A stretch of DNA of 64,000 nt. Origin: Gloeopeniophorella convolvens. Its lineage: Eukaryota; Basidiomycota; Agaricomycetes; Russulales. Location: NCBI GenBank assembly GCA_022496205.1, contig WTXD01000023.1, forward strand, positions 124,001 to 188,000, written 5' to 3'. This document shows positions 24,492 to 35,542 of this stretch, piece by piece. The first letter of the stretch is position 1. Each line of letters opens with the position of its first letter. A program made the translations under genes and the position numbers. The notes below the pieces were generated by a model. The model saw only the letters and a program-made list of their open reading frames with translations, had not been told where the DNA came from and ran no database searches.

Positions 24492-26655
24492 TCATGCACT
24501 GAACCCGTTCGCCAAGACCAGATCCTCAGCTAGCTTACCCCGGGGCGTGATAGAGCACTCAAATGTATCCGGGGACCTGGGGCCAACCGGTCAGGGAATC
24601 ATTTCCTGAAGGAATCCAAGGCCGACTTACACGATGATGCCATTCTGTCCTTCCACAGCGACCCTTATAGGGATATCGTGGCCATACTTGTCTTTTGCCT
24701 TTGTCAAGTTGAACACGGACAAGACTGATGCAACGACGATGAAGAGCGTAGCGTCCACAAGATATCGCCCCGGACAGATGCGCCTGCCGACACCGAAAGC
24801 GAAGGAAAGAGCTGGATCATCGCGCACAGAACCATCCTCGTTGAGGAACCGCTCGGGACTGAAGGTATCAGGGTCTGGATAAGCTTCCGGGTCGTGCAAG
24901 ATTGCCCTGGAGTTCAGTAAGGAGACGGAGACGATAGGTTCTCTGTGTACCAACGACTGACCAAGTGTTGGGAATTACGATGGAACCTAGTATCAGAGTT
25001 GTGAGGACGTGCACTATGCATGGGTTCGTTGGAGCCTCACCTTTCGGAATAAAGTAGCCCCGATATACGTCGTCCTCGCTCAATGCATGAGGAAAGGCTA
25101 GGTGCGCCGTTCGTGAGATGCCTCCAAAACACCTCACTATGATGCGATAGAGGCTCGTACCGATCGGCGTGATCATTTGCCACCTCATCAACTCTTTGCA
25201 TATCGCTTCGACATATGGAAGACGGGGCTTGTCATCAAATGTCGGTAATCTGTCTCTAGATGTGACAGCGTCGAGCTCTGCTTGCGCCCGACTCTGCACA
25301 TCTGGGTTGAGAACGAGCGCGAGGAAAAACCATAGTAGTGCAGACACTGTCTGGAATAACACTTGAATTAGGTGGAGCATAGACGTAGTCGATGCATACC
25401 GTGTCGGAACCGGCTGGTTGTACAATCAATGCTTCGACACGGACAGAGAAGTTACTAACGTACCAACAAACATGGATCCCAGTGCGGCTGTTACAGTCAT
25501 CTCTTGCTTCTGGCGGTCCGTGGGGGCAAGTTGATCTAGATCATGCATACATTCGCTGGCCAATGAGGAGACGGCAGTACCCTCTTTCTGAGAACTCGTC
25601 AGGTGACCTAGAAGCGGGACCTTGTTCATGACACACCATGGCGGTTTTCACGAAATTGAAAGGTTCATTCCTACTTCTTTTCCCGACATCTCTGCCCTTG
25701 CGCGCCAGGGCCCCATAATTAAACCAAGGAACCCAAGCCGGTATATGTCTCACTGTGGGCGTTCGAACGCTCGTGGTGAGCAACGTAAAGAATCGCCCTT
25801 GTTAGACGTGCACGTACAGAATGGGAGTGTGTTCACTAACACCGCCCCAGGTACTGAAACCCGAGAGAGGATATCAAGCTGCTCGATCGGAGCGAGTATA
25901 ATCTCGTCATCGAGCGTTTTCAAGTCATATCCATAGGTAAGTGCCATGATGATCCTTCCCTGCAGACTGCTCCAGCCGTCAGCGGCGTCGTGTTCCTACC
26001 AGAAGAAAGAACCACTTACAGCTGGGCATGCTCCTTGAAATTCTCCGGGGACTCGAGTAGTTGACCGAGAAAAGAGCGTATCTTCTCTTGTATCATCTGG
26101 TGATATGATGCGATTGCGCCCGACTTGAGGCTACGGTCGAGTATCCTTCGTCCTTCTCTCCAAGGTTCTGCCCTGTTGAGGCTGTGGAGTGGCCAGTCCA
26201 ACTCCATCCTACACATGAAGACAAAGCACCTGTCACAGACTGGGTTATATTGAACCGAGAAGTTTACGTACATTTCTTGGATCGGAAGTTGGGCGCGGTC
26301 AGAGTAGATATCTCCCCGCTTCTCAAGTAAGTCCTTCGTAGCCTGGGCTGAGCCTAGGACCACGATAGTCTGTCCGAGCATGTGCAGAGACATGACATCG
26401 CCTAGTGGAACTGTATTGAACGGAGGTAGATTCTACTCAGGGTTGACACCCACCGTACTTCTTAGACATGTTCGCATACGATGCCCAAGCTGTATGCTTA
26501 GGAACGTCAAACAGGTTGCCAACGATCGGCCATGATCGTGGCCCCGGGGGATAAGGCAGTCCTCGTCGCCTTCTGTAGTCTCGAAAGGCGGCGAGAAGAT
26601 AAGCGAAGAGTAGAAATACACAATAGTCGACTACTGAAATAGTGAGAGACATCAT
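24492..26655 (-). CDS. Cytochrome P450 monooxygenase (CYP64-clan type), P450-6
   Basis: Intact-looking ER P450. The start at 26655 (two adjacent Met codons, 26655 and 26652) precedes a hydrophobic anchor, RRRRGLPYPPGPRSWPIVGN, DVMSLHMLGQ and the C-helix WREGRR. The I-helix motif reads AGSDT and lies on a 14-nt microexon (25400-25413). ExxR is ELMR in CKELMRWQ. The heme signature is FGVGRRICPGRYLVD, with Tyr in place of the usual His after Gly-Arg; the Cys codon is 24774-24776 (minus strand). The last exon reads SPDTFECSITPRGKLAEDLV and stops at 24492-24494. All exons keep frame. It is more divergent from the others in the F-G region (DLKTLDDEIILAP), so it probably represents a separate subfamily. 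Substrate unknown. Confidence 0.88.
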
Positions 26656-27835
26656 GAATGGCACCAAGACGTTGGAGGGGATGACGGGAGAGTCGTTTGG
26701 ATCCCTGGTCAAAAACGCGTCCCTTTAAGATACGGGTTCGACGAGCGCTAGCGAGCTAAGGATGGGTTCGACTTAGCTGGCGGAAAATCACGAGTCGGAG
26801 AAATGAACCTTACTGCATACTTATGAGGCTTCGGTGCGGCGTGCTCAAAATGACATTCGCTATTTGCGGCGCAGTGACAAGCGCCAGGGCGCGTGGCACA
26901 CCACCAGGCCTTCCAATAGAATAGCGCCCGCAACGGATGTGGGACAATACAGGACATCGAGCAAGTCAATTACCGTCGTATCAAGCAAGACACCGCACCA
27001 CGCTGGCTGGCCGTAGTTTGATGTGGAATAACGGATCCTCGCTAGTGAGGCCTTGAGGCCTTGAGGGCTCGTTCTCCGGAGTTTTCACAGGCCGTTCCGA
27101 CCAGATTCCGTCTGGTGGCGCGCTGCGGAGAACCTATCAGTGACCATTGGCATTGATGCCATAGGCTAACGCGCACACTCTTATCGCATCCTGTAGGTCA
27201 CGGGGAGGAATGGAGATCTAGCACCTCCTCGAAAGTCGACAGTGGCACGATACACCCTACCCATTGAAACTCAAACTGCCTGATATTCCCAAACGGATGA
27301 AGGTCGTTAATTGCCAACCACTGGACACGAGCCACTTCACAAGGCGTGGTAAGTAGAGAATAGGGAATCTTCGGGCGTGTTGTGGCAGTTGACTGGTCAC
27401 CACGTACGATGATAACGGCGATTGAAGGGTTCATCCAACTGCTCAGTTGACGAGTGAAGTGTGTGACAAAGCAGGACAAAGTAATACAAATATCAACCAA
27501 ATATTGGGAAGTCCAGGGCCGCGTTCTGCATGCCTCACCTCGTCTCGTCTCGGCCACCTTGCCTCGGCCGTCTCGGTCGCCCCCGAGGCTGGATGAGCCA
27601 TGTTCTATCCAACTTGTTCAACCTGCCCGATAAACTCCAATACTCAGCCTCGTTAGAAGTAACATTCTGGCCAATGACGATCATCATCCGGATCATCTCG
27701 TATCTTCTCGGATCGCGCCTGGATTCACCCAAAAATCCTCCCTTTGACGTTTCATACCGACGAGTTGCCGGCAGAGGGGACCCAACCCGAGGTGAGTCAA
27801 TACGGCTCGCACCAGTGCCCACCTCGAGCCGATGT
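26656..27835. other. Intergenic stretch between P450-6 and P450-7
   Basis: About 1.2 kb. A 119-aa minus-strand frame (27198-27557) has no recognisable family motif. No RNA gene or mobile element end was seen. Confidence 0.45.
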
Positions 27836-29975
27836 CTAACGAGCCAGCACATCAGCAGCGATCAAGTCTGCTGCCTTCTTGTCTCTTGGAACAACGGAGA
27901 ATGGGAACGGGCTCGGACGACTATCATGCGTAAGGTAAGCTTGTCGTCCGCTCTGTACGGACATGGGAGAGGAATACCTGATGACCCCGTTCGTGAACGT
28001 CGGCTCAAACGGGATCTCGTTGCCGTCGGCATCTTTCTTCTTGCTGATCTTGAAAGCGGAGAGGATAGACGCGACTGTGATGAAGAGTGTAGCGTCTGCG
28101 AAGTGGCGCCCCGGGCAGATGCGCTTTCCGAGCCCGAACGCCATGGTCAGCATTGGATCATCGCGAACGCTCCCATCTGGTTCCAGGAAGCGCTCCGGCC
28201 GGAACCGGTCTGGCTCGGGGTATAGCTCTGGGTCGTGGAGGATCGCCCTGGCGCAGTTCAGCGATGTTTGATTGATGAGAAGACCGAGCCCCACCATGTG
28301 TTGGATATCACGACGGCCCCTTGTGACGGTGCTCCGTCAGCTTTTCGCTACTGCATCATCAGGTGAAATTCATACCTTCTGGAATGAAGAAACCCTCGTA
28401 TACATCATCTTTGATCGATGAATGCGGGACCGCTGCACGTGCAACGATGAGCATTCGTAGGACAGCTTTTAGGAGAGACAGACCTAAGGGCGTGACAGGC
28501 CTCCATCGCAGTACCTCCTTGCAAATGGCGTCGGTGTAGGGCAACAATGTGCGGTCGTCAAACGTAGGGAGACGTTCAAGCCCTGTCACAGCGTCGATCT
28601 CTGCCTGGGCCTTCTTCTGCACATCTGGGTGCAGGAGTGCCGCAAGGATGAATACCATTGTAGCCGATCCCGTCTGATGCGCCACGATTGACTCAGAGAG
28701 TGCTAACATAATGAAAAGAACGAAAAACGCACAGTATCTGCTGCCGCTGTACGGAACGATATTAGTGGATGTCGAGAGCAACCCGCAATTGCAACTGCCT
28801 ACCAGAATACATGGACGCGAGAGAATACATTAGCACGTGCTCAGCTTTCTTTCGCTCAGACATGCTCAAGTCTTGTAGCTGCTCCAGATTCTCGAGTGCA
28901 AGCGAGGGACGCGCTGTGCCATCCGCCTACAAAATCCAAGTTGGGTCCAGGCGTCAGACAGACGAATTTACAGCATACGCACGATAGTATCCTTGACGAA
29001 CTGCATTGGAGAGCGTACCGCTTCCACCCACAGGTCCCTTCCGACACGCGCGAGAGGCTTGTAACTGATCCAGGAGAGCCATCCAGGGATATGGCGCACT
29101 GCGGAAGACGTTAGACTCATATTCAACCAGAAAGCCATCATGCGCACAGAAAGGCAGCTCGTTCACCAGCAACGCTCCTGGAAGCGTCCTTTCGATTCCG
29201 ATATGATGTATTTCTTGCGCGAGCGCGACACGTTCATCGTTGGGTCCCTTGACCTCGTATCCGTACGTCATAGCCAGACTCAATTCACCTTGCATTCTGT
29301 AGAGGAACAATTGAGTAGGGATTACAAGGGGCGAGGCAGGTGGGAGAGCACCTGTCGACATAATTCTCAAGCTCGTCCGGGCGCTCTAACACACGGCTCA
29401 GCAGCACGCGCACGCGTGCTTGCTGCATGGAGCGATACTTAGTCACGGCACCCGGGCGTAAGCCGCGATCGACCAGTTTGCGTGCCAGACGCCAATCCTC
29501 GCCATAGTGCGTTATTGGTAGATTCAAATCCCAATCCATCCTAGGGTCCATCGATGAGCCTGAATCGGAAAACAGGAGAGTGGGCCTACTTACATCTCGT
29601 AAAAGGGCACGCGGGGCCGGTCGGAATAGACGCCGCCGCGCTTCTCGAGCAAGTCCTTGGCGACTTGAGCCGAGTTCAAGACGACAATCATCTTCCCGAA
29701 AACACTGAAAGATATCATGTTGCCTAATGAAAGTTGAGAGAAGAGGAACAAGTCTGTGGAACGAAATTCGCACCGTATTTCTTGCCCATCTCGGTGTACG
29801 CCAACCAGGAGTGCTCCTTTGGAAGATCAAGCAAATTCCCTATGACAGGCAGTGCATCTGGACCTGGAGGATAACGGAGGCCTCCACGCCTGCGGCGATT
29901 GCGTATATACGAGAAAGCATAGAAAGAGATCGATAGAATGAACAAGTCTAGCACTGTAGCTGCGGGGGAGAACAT
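27836..29975 (-). CDS. Cytochrome P450 monooxygenase (CYP64-clan type), P450-7
   Basis: Intact-looking ER P450. The ATG at 29975 (MFSPAATVLDLF) is preferred to 30002 because the TATA-like box at 30014-30020 lies close by. It has [30 protein letters not shown]-helix WRLARKLVDRGLRPG, YGYEVKGPNDERV, the I-helix motif AAADT (14-nt microexon 28733-28746; Gly of the usual AGADT is Ala), ExxR in CKEVLRW, and FGLGKRICPGRHFAD with the Cys codon at 28115-28117 (minus strand). A short intron interrupts the codon region after GVIR, and the last exon PSPFPFSVVPRDKKAADLI runs to the stop at 27836. It closes the first P450 array before the tRNA. Confidence 0.9.
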
Positions 29976-30013
29976 CGCAAATGTTGACGGCGGATGAACC
30001 ACCCGCGTTCAGC

Positions 30014-30020
30014 TATTTAT
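30014..30020 (-). promoter_or_regulatory. TATA-like box of P450-7
   Basis: ATAAATA on the minus strand, about 40 bp before the ATG at 29975. Confidence 0.4.
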
Positions 30021-30873
30021 CGCCACAAAAGTGACAGCTCCACAAGGTGTTTTCTGTATGAGGCGTTCGCAAAGACGTCCTTGTCGAGCATTGGAGTTTC
30101 CATTCCTAGCGCATCACCGGATGGGACGTCAAGACAGCTAACGTGAACTGCCTCGTGGAGACTAGAAACGGCCGCCAAGGCGAGGATGTGTCGAAGGCAC
30201 TGCGCAATGAATCGACCCGTGCCTAACGATGGGTATCAGTAAAGAATATATTACTCCACGCAAGCACAAACAGGGAAAGTGGCCGCAGCCCTCCTGCCCA
30301 GTTCGGTGAGTCTTGGCCTCCCCGGACATCCCGAGTTCCGAGATTAAGTCGTGGTGCGATTCCAAGCCATCTGCTGACAGCGCATGGCCTTGGATGGCGC
30401 ACGCAGCTCATCTCGAGGCAGGAATGCAGATTCGACAGCTTCGGAGCGTCATCGTGTTGTATAACGTCAGCACCAGAAAGCGGACGTGCTACTTTGCCTG
30501 CGCTTGGACATGCAGGAGGCCAGCTCAGTCTATCAAACTTCGAAAAGTCAGGGATGTTGTCTATGTCAGAGCGTGGAAACCTTGCATCGGCGAAGTGCTA
30601 CAAGTGCCCTGGAATTGCTTCAATGCTTGTCCTGACTCCTATGTTCCCTTTGCAGACGATGAGCCATGCGGAAGCAGTCACAGTCATATGACATTAGAAA
30701 GTGCACCAGAGAGAAAGTGGATATAGCCGATGGAGCGATGGAACTGTATGCAGCAAAGGCGGAGAGAAGTGGGTGACAGCGACAGCTGCGTTCTAACCCC
30801 GACACAACCCCGACCCCCAGCGCCACAAAGCCCGGCCCGGCTCGAGGAAGCATCCGAGCCGGATCGCAGCACA
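30021..30873. other. Stretch between P450-7 promoter and tRNA
   Basis: No recognised gene. The longest frame is 137 aa on the plus strand (30313-30726), without family features. Confidence 0.45.
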
Positions 30874-30955
30874 GGCGCTATAGCCAAGTGGTTACGGCGA
30901 CAGATTAGAAATCTGTTTCCCTTTGGGAGCGCAGGTTCGAGTCCTGCTGGCGTCG
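30874..30955 (+). tRNA. tRNA-Ser (anticodon AGA)
   Basis: An 82-nt class II tRNA. The acceptor stem GGCGCTA pairs with TGGCGTC (two G-U type pairs), with discriminator G at 30955. The D arm is AGCCAAGTGGTTACGGC. The anticodon stem CAGAT/ATCTG encloses loop TTAGAAA with AGA at 30907-30909. The long variable arm TCCC/GGGA is typical of serine tRNAs. The T arm is GCAGGTTCGAGTCCTGC. There is no intron. A short T-rich run just downstream (about 30965) can serve as the RNA polymerase III terminator. Decodes UCU and, by inosine, UCC/UCA. Confidence 0.96.
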
Positions 30956-31544
30956 AGTTCTCTAGTCCTTTTCCTCTTCCCCCCCCGTCTGGAATCTCGA
31001 ATACCTTTTTGCTTCCGCCGCCGGTCATTTGTTGGTCGCCCATCGGCCCAGATCGGATGCGATCGTACTTTACTTCCCCATGCGGGTTCTTTCGGGGCGC
31101 GCGGCGGCGGCACCGACGACGGGAAGCTTCGATCGAACATGGCATCATCGCAGCGATCGTCCTCGAGCGCAAATCGGGAAAGCCGCCTGCCTTTCCCGGT
31201 TTTCATCCATGGGCGCCCCCGAGCCTGGCGCTCCGGCGGCGGACAGGCGCTGCGGCCCCGCCCCTGGCGTCGCAGCACGGTGCCAGCGCCCGGCGCCGCG
31301 TCACGATCGTGGGCGATCGATGTCAAAGTCCACCACCGCACCACCACTAACGCCACACCGCAGCAAACTAGAATCAAAGAGGCAATTGCATTCCTCCGCG
31401 TCCAAATCCGAATCTGAATCCATATACAGACATACGAGACCACGGCTACAGCTACGAACCCACAAGATGCTCACGGCGCCGCGGCGCGATATCGATACAC
31501 AATACATAGTACTGCCCGTCCACACCAACACGCATATAGTGGAA
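30956..31544. other. Spacer between tRNA and PLP enzyme 3' end
   Basis: GC-rich. Long open frames on both strands (up to 206 aa) overlap each other and look like composition artefacts; none has a recognisable domain. Confidence 0.45.
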
Positions 31545-33637
31545 TCAAATCGCGCGTCCAACGACGACGCCCGCATCCAGCTCCTCCGCGGCGGGCAGCA
31601 CGCCCCACCGCTCCGCGAGCGCGCACACGACCCACTCGCGCACGGCCCATGCGTCCGCCCACGCGCTCGCGAGCCCGAAGCTAATGCGCACGACACCGAG
31701 CTCGCGCCCGGCCGCGGCCTCGAGCGCGCGCAGGCTCGGTGCAGTGTCCTGCTCGCTCAACGCCGCCATGAGCGTCCCAAGCGCGAGGAGCGCCGCCGCG
31801 CCGCCCGGGTTGCACATGCACCCCGTGCGCAGCGCGATGCCGTGCGCCGCGGCGTGCGCTGCAACACGCGAGAGCGGGATGGGATCGCCCTTCTCCTGTA
31901 GTTCATGTATGTGTGAGCATAGTGCGGAAGGAAAAAGGGGGAGGGGGGGGGGGGAAGGGGCGCTTACGTCGAGCATGAGGCACGCGACGACACCGCCCGC
32001 ACCCTGTAATGCCTCGCCAGGTTCGGGCTGTGTACCCGGTACGCGTGAGAGCACGCGCACAGCGCGCGCGCCGCTCGGCCAGCGGAGCGCCTCTAGCATG
32101 CGTGTGCACGTAGCAGAGAGCGCACCGGTGCGCGCCGGCAGTACGGAGAGGTATGCGCTGAGGAGCCGTAGGCCGGTCGTCACGGCTGGGAGTAGTGTGT
32201 AGTTGAGCGTGCCGTCCTATGCGGCATAGTCAGTGGGTGCCAGGATGCGCAGGGTGAGGGGAGGGGGGGATGTACCTCGAAGGCTTCGTCGACGGCGGCG
32301 GTGCGCCCGACGACAGTGCCCGGCACCTGCACAACGTCAACAGTGCCGCCTGCAAACCATGGCCTGCGCTCGCGAAGCCACGCTCCGATGCCGGGAGCGA
32401 GCACGAGTGCACCGATGCCTGTTGGGAAACCGAACATCTTGTAGAAGCTGACTGCAACCGCATCGACTGGGGTCGCAGTCAGGTCGATCGGCGTTGTTGG
32501 CGCCAGCGCCGCTGCGTCGAGGAGAGTGGTGAACCCACGCGCAGAGGCGTGCGCGAGAACTGCGAGCGGCGGCTTCGAGTTGGTGATGTTCGACTGGCCT
32601 GTGTACGCAAAGAGCGCGGGCGTGCCCGCGGGTGGGTAGTGCTTATCGATGAGTGCCTGTGAACGCATATATGCGCGTGAGTCCGGAGTATATGCGCATG
32701 AATAGCGGGGCAGCCGCACCATCGCCTCCCTCACACGCACGCCGCCGCGTGGTGGGGATGGGAGATATACAACGGGTGCGCCTTTTCCGCGCGCGAACTC
32801 TCGGATGCCGTGCACCGAGTTGTGTGCGTCCTCGGGGAGGAGGAATGCAGCAGTTTCCGAAAATGGAAATGACTCGCCGACGAGCTTTAGCGCGCCGCTC
32901 GCATTTGCCGTAAAGATGACGGTAGATCCTGGTGGGGCATTGAAGAACGACAGCACAGCTGCCCGCGCTGTTGCTGTGAGTGCTGCGGATAACTTTGAAC
33001 TAGGGGGGATGTGAGTAATGATTTTTGCAAACACCAGCGACCGGATCACGTACCTGGCGCTCTCGGAGTGGGTGTTGCCGAGCACGGCGCTTTGAAGGAA
33101 GTCGGCATGTACAGAGACGAGGCTGGCGGGGTAGATCGCGCCTCCCATGTAATCTACATAGGTCTCGTCCGCAGATAGACGTCCGTACTCGGAGCGCCGT
33201 AGGGCGTCGACATGCCAGCTAGACGCATACTGTGGGAAGTCGTGCAGGAAGCGAACATATGCAGCATCGGACTCCGAGAGAAGCCCTTTTGATGACGCCA
33301 CCGGAAGAATGCCAGCAGTCGGAGAAGGTAAAAGTATATGCGTGTGCAATGGCGCCGGAGGTGGCGGGAGCGTGACGGTGCGTAGTTGCTGAGGCGCGCG
33401 TACAGAAGCCTGCCTGCTGCTTGCTCGAACGGGCTGGCGGTTCTCTTTGTCCCGTTCGTGGTACTTTTCTGACAAGCTGTTGAAAGATGGCGAGGGGCTA
33501 CGGGATACGGTGAGCGTCATTGACTCGTTTGGGCGCAGGGGCCTGAGTGAATGAGGCGTAGATTTGTGGTGCTTGAGGGACCTCGGGCGGGAGGTCGAGA
33601 CAGAATCAGGAACAGGATGGGAGTGAGCGTGCCCCAT
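31545..33637 (-). CDS. PLP-dependent class V transferase, MoCo-sulfurase-like
   Basis: Cysteine desulfurase/aminotransferase class V fold similar to the N-terminal domain of molybdenum cofactor sulfurases, but with no C-terminal MOSC domain in the gene. The N-terminal about 115 residues are low complexity (Ser, Pro, Arg rich). The core follows: YVDYMGGAIYPASL, VLGNTHSESA, VIFTANASGALKLVGESFPF, LLPEDAHNSVHGIREFA, LLDAAALAPT, and SFYKMFGFPTGIGAL, whose Lys is the expected Schiff-base residue. The C-terminal part has GIALRTGCMCNPGG, like the conserved Cys loop of MoCo sulfurases. Introns: one after VVACLMLD (donor GTAAGC at about 31967; poly-pyrimidine inside); probable in-frame ones near 33050 and near 32700. 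A TATA box lies at about 33700. The substrate is unproven; sulfurtransfer from cysteine is the family expectation. Confidence 0.85.
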
Positions 33638-33699
33638 GACTAGCAGAGTCCAGATATGAGCGGCGAGGGTGGTGGGGCGCCAGACCGAAAGAGAAGGAT

Positions 33700-33707
33700 A
33701 TTTATAA
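33700..33707 (-). promoter_or_regulatory. TATA box of MoCo-sulfurase-like gene
   Basis: On the minus strand the bases read TTATAAAT, about 65 bp before the ATG at 33637. Confidence 0.5.
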
Positions 33708-35300
33708 GGGCGGGGGGCCAGGCGAGGACTGGTGTGTCCCAGGGTGGGCGAGGTGGGATGGCAGTAGTGGTGCTAACCAAACGGGCGTCGGGGCCCGGGA
33801 ACTGGGAGAGCCAGATGCATTCCTGCGGCCTCCATCGCGCTTACGGGCAAGGCATGAACAGAGCGGTGCAGTTCTGGGCGTTCTCGCCCGGACGTGTGCG
33901 AGCCACGAGCTCCATCAGTCCGCCGTGCTCGTCAAAGACGCGTCCCTTCAAACGCGTCGACTAGGTTATTTCAAATTGGCCATCTCCCACCGCTTTTGGC
34001 CGCTTTTCCGCGTCTTCCTCGAAAACCTGCCTCTTCCCTCCCGGACGAGAACCCGCGATGGCGACATCCTCTGTCTTCCTCCTCCCCGCCCTAATTGTCT
34101 CGCCATACCCACGGAGCCCTCCTAGACCCTCCTCCATAGCCTTCTTGCCAGCCCCCTGTCACCTCTCCTTTGGGCTCATGATGGTGCCGTCTCGCGCCTA
34201 ACAAGTGGTGCTCCTTTCCCTAATCCACCCTCCACCGCCCACCTGCCTTGTGCAATTGTCCAAAGGCGCCCAATTGCTCTCTCGGCATCTTATTTTGCCT
34301 CATCTCTTTTTCCGTCCTTATTACTCAGCCACCTCCCTACTTTAAACTTTTCCTGGACGTAAGGTTTGCCCTTGCCCAATATCCTAACAAACTATAAGTA
34401 TCCCCCGCTCTCTTCCATCTTCTCAGGCCCCGAGATGTCACTATAAGTCGCCCCGGCCTTCCGGAACATGGTGTCATCGTTGACTCGTCCCATGCGCACC
34501 TCCGCGCGCTTCTCTCCCGTCTCCTTGGCCATCTCGGCCATCTTCTCCTCTGCTTCTCTACAGGGCGATCGCCGCCTCCTTCGCTGTTGCGAGCGGGTAG
34601 CTGCGCCCCTGCTCTTCTTCGTCTCCTTTTGTTGCTCCTCTGATGGCTCCTTCGCCTTCTCTGGTCCCAGCGCGCGAACCCTCATGCGGGGCTCTCCGGC
34701 GCCCCGAACAGAATCCTGCCGTGACGGCGTTCAACCAGCTGTCAGATCTTCCGAGATTCATTTCCCTCCCTCTCCTAACGCGCCTTGCCCGTAATAGCCT
34801 ACCCTTCCCTCGCGCAGCCCTTTGTGGTGCTCGCTCGCTATTGTCATATTCCCCTCACAATTATCGTGCTGCGTTCTGCATCCTTCTCGCGCCTTTGTGG
34901 AGACAAGGCAGAGCACTGCGCGCCCGTACAATCCCCACCGGGGCTGCGCTACGCCTCGGCGCAATCTCTGCTGATAGAGATGATCATGGCGCAGGGTCAC
35001 GCGCGAGTACGCGTCGCTTTGCGTGGCACAGGTACCGTGCCAAACAGACTTCCGCGCGCCTGCGTCATGCACCTTTGCCGTCGGGTTATTGTCTTCTTGC
35101 GCCCGTTTCGTGTCCGTGTGTCATTTGTCTCCGTCGGCCGCCGCTGCTCATTGATGTCCACCTGCCATCTTATCTTCCGAAAAATGCCAGACTCCACAGT
35201 CTGAACATCTCGATCAACATATAGAATATGCGGCACTCACGGGACTCCGCGGCCTTGCCGCACTTCGCGAATAGGGGCTCGGTGTCTTCGCGCCCCAGCG
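33708..35300. other. CT-rich gene-poor region
   Basis: Pyrimidine-rich on the plus strand between about 33960 and 34850. A 193-aa plus frame (34643-35224) and a 97-aa Lys/Glu/Arg-rich minus frame (34392-34685) overlap and have no recognisable domain. This may be a promoter or untranslated region of an unrecognised gene; not resolved. Confidence 0.4.
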
Positions 35301-35334
35301 GTGGCCGCTGCAGCTGCTGCGCGTAGCCCATCCC

Positions 35335-35352
35335 ACGCGCATATATGCGCGT
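35335..35352. repeat. 18-bp perfect palindrome
   Basis: ACGCGCATATATGCGCGT equals its own reverse complement. It is a possible dimeric protein-binding site or chance in this sequence composition. Confidence 0.9.
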
Positions 35353-35518
35353 CTATATGCATGTTGAGATGCTTCCGCCGCAGCATCCACGCTGCAATTG
35401 TGCAGCTTGTTGCATTCGCGCGGCGCCAGCCCGGCGTGCCGCGATAATCAGATTAGGATCCGACCCTGGCAGCGCCGCGTTGGCCCCATCCGCGTATCTG
35501 CAGTGGCGTGTTGCGCCC

Positions 35519-35542
35519 TGGCCAACCATCAATGATTGGCCA
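35519..35542. repeat. 24-bp imperfect inverted repeat
   Basis: It runs from TGGCCAA to TTGGCCA around a central CATCAATGA, forming a near-palindrome with mismatches near the middle. Confidence 0.75.

Noticed and set aside
27530..28225. 231-aa plus-strand open frame
   Set aside because: It overlaps antisense to the heme-domain exon of P450-7 and shows only the reverse-strand shadow of that exon.
30684..31172. Protein frame across the tRNA-Ser gene
   Set aside because: The tRNA cloverleaf, variable arm and anticodon are clear, and the frame has no protein features.
31029..31901. 290-aa plus-strand open frame
   Set aside because: It lies in GC-rich DNA and runs antisense into the PLP enzyme's last exon; it has arginine-rich, domain-free composition.
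34643..35224. 193-aa plus-strand open frame in the CT-rich region
   Set aside because: No recognisable motif, overlapping frames of similar length on both strands, and composition that favours open frames.
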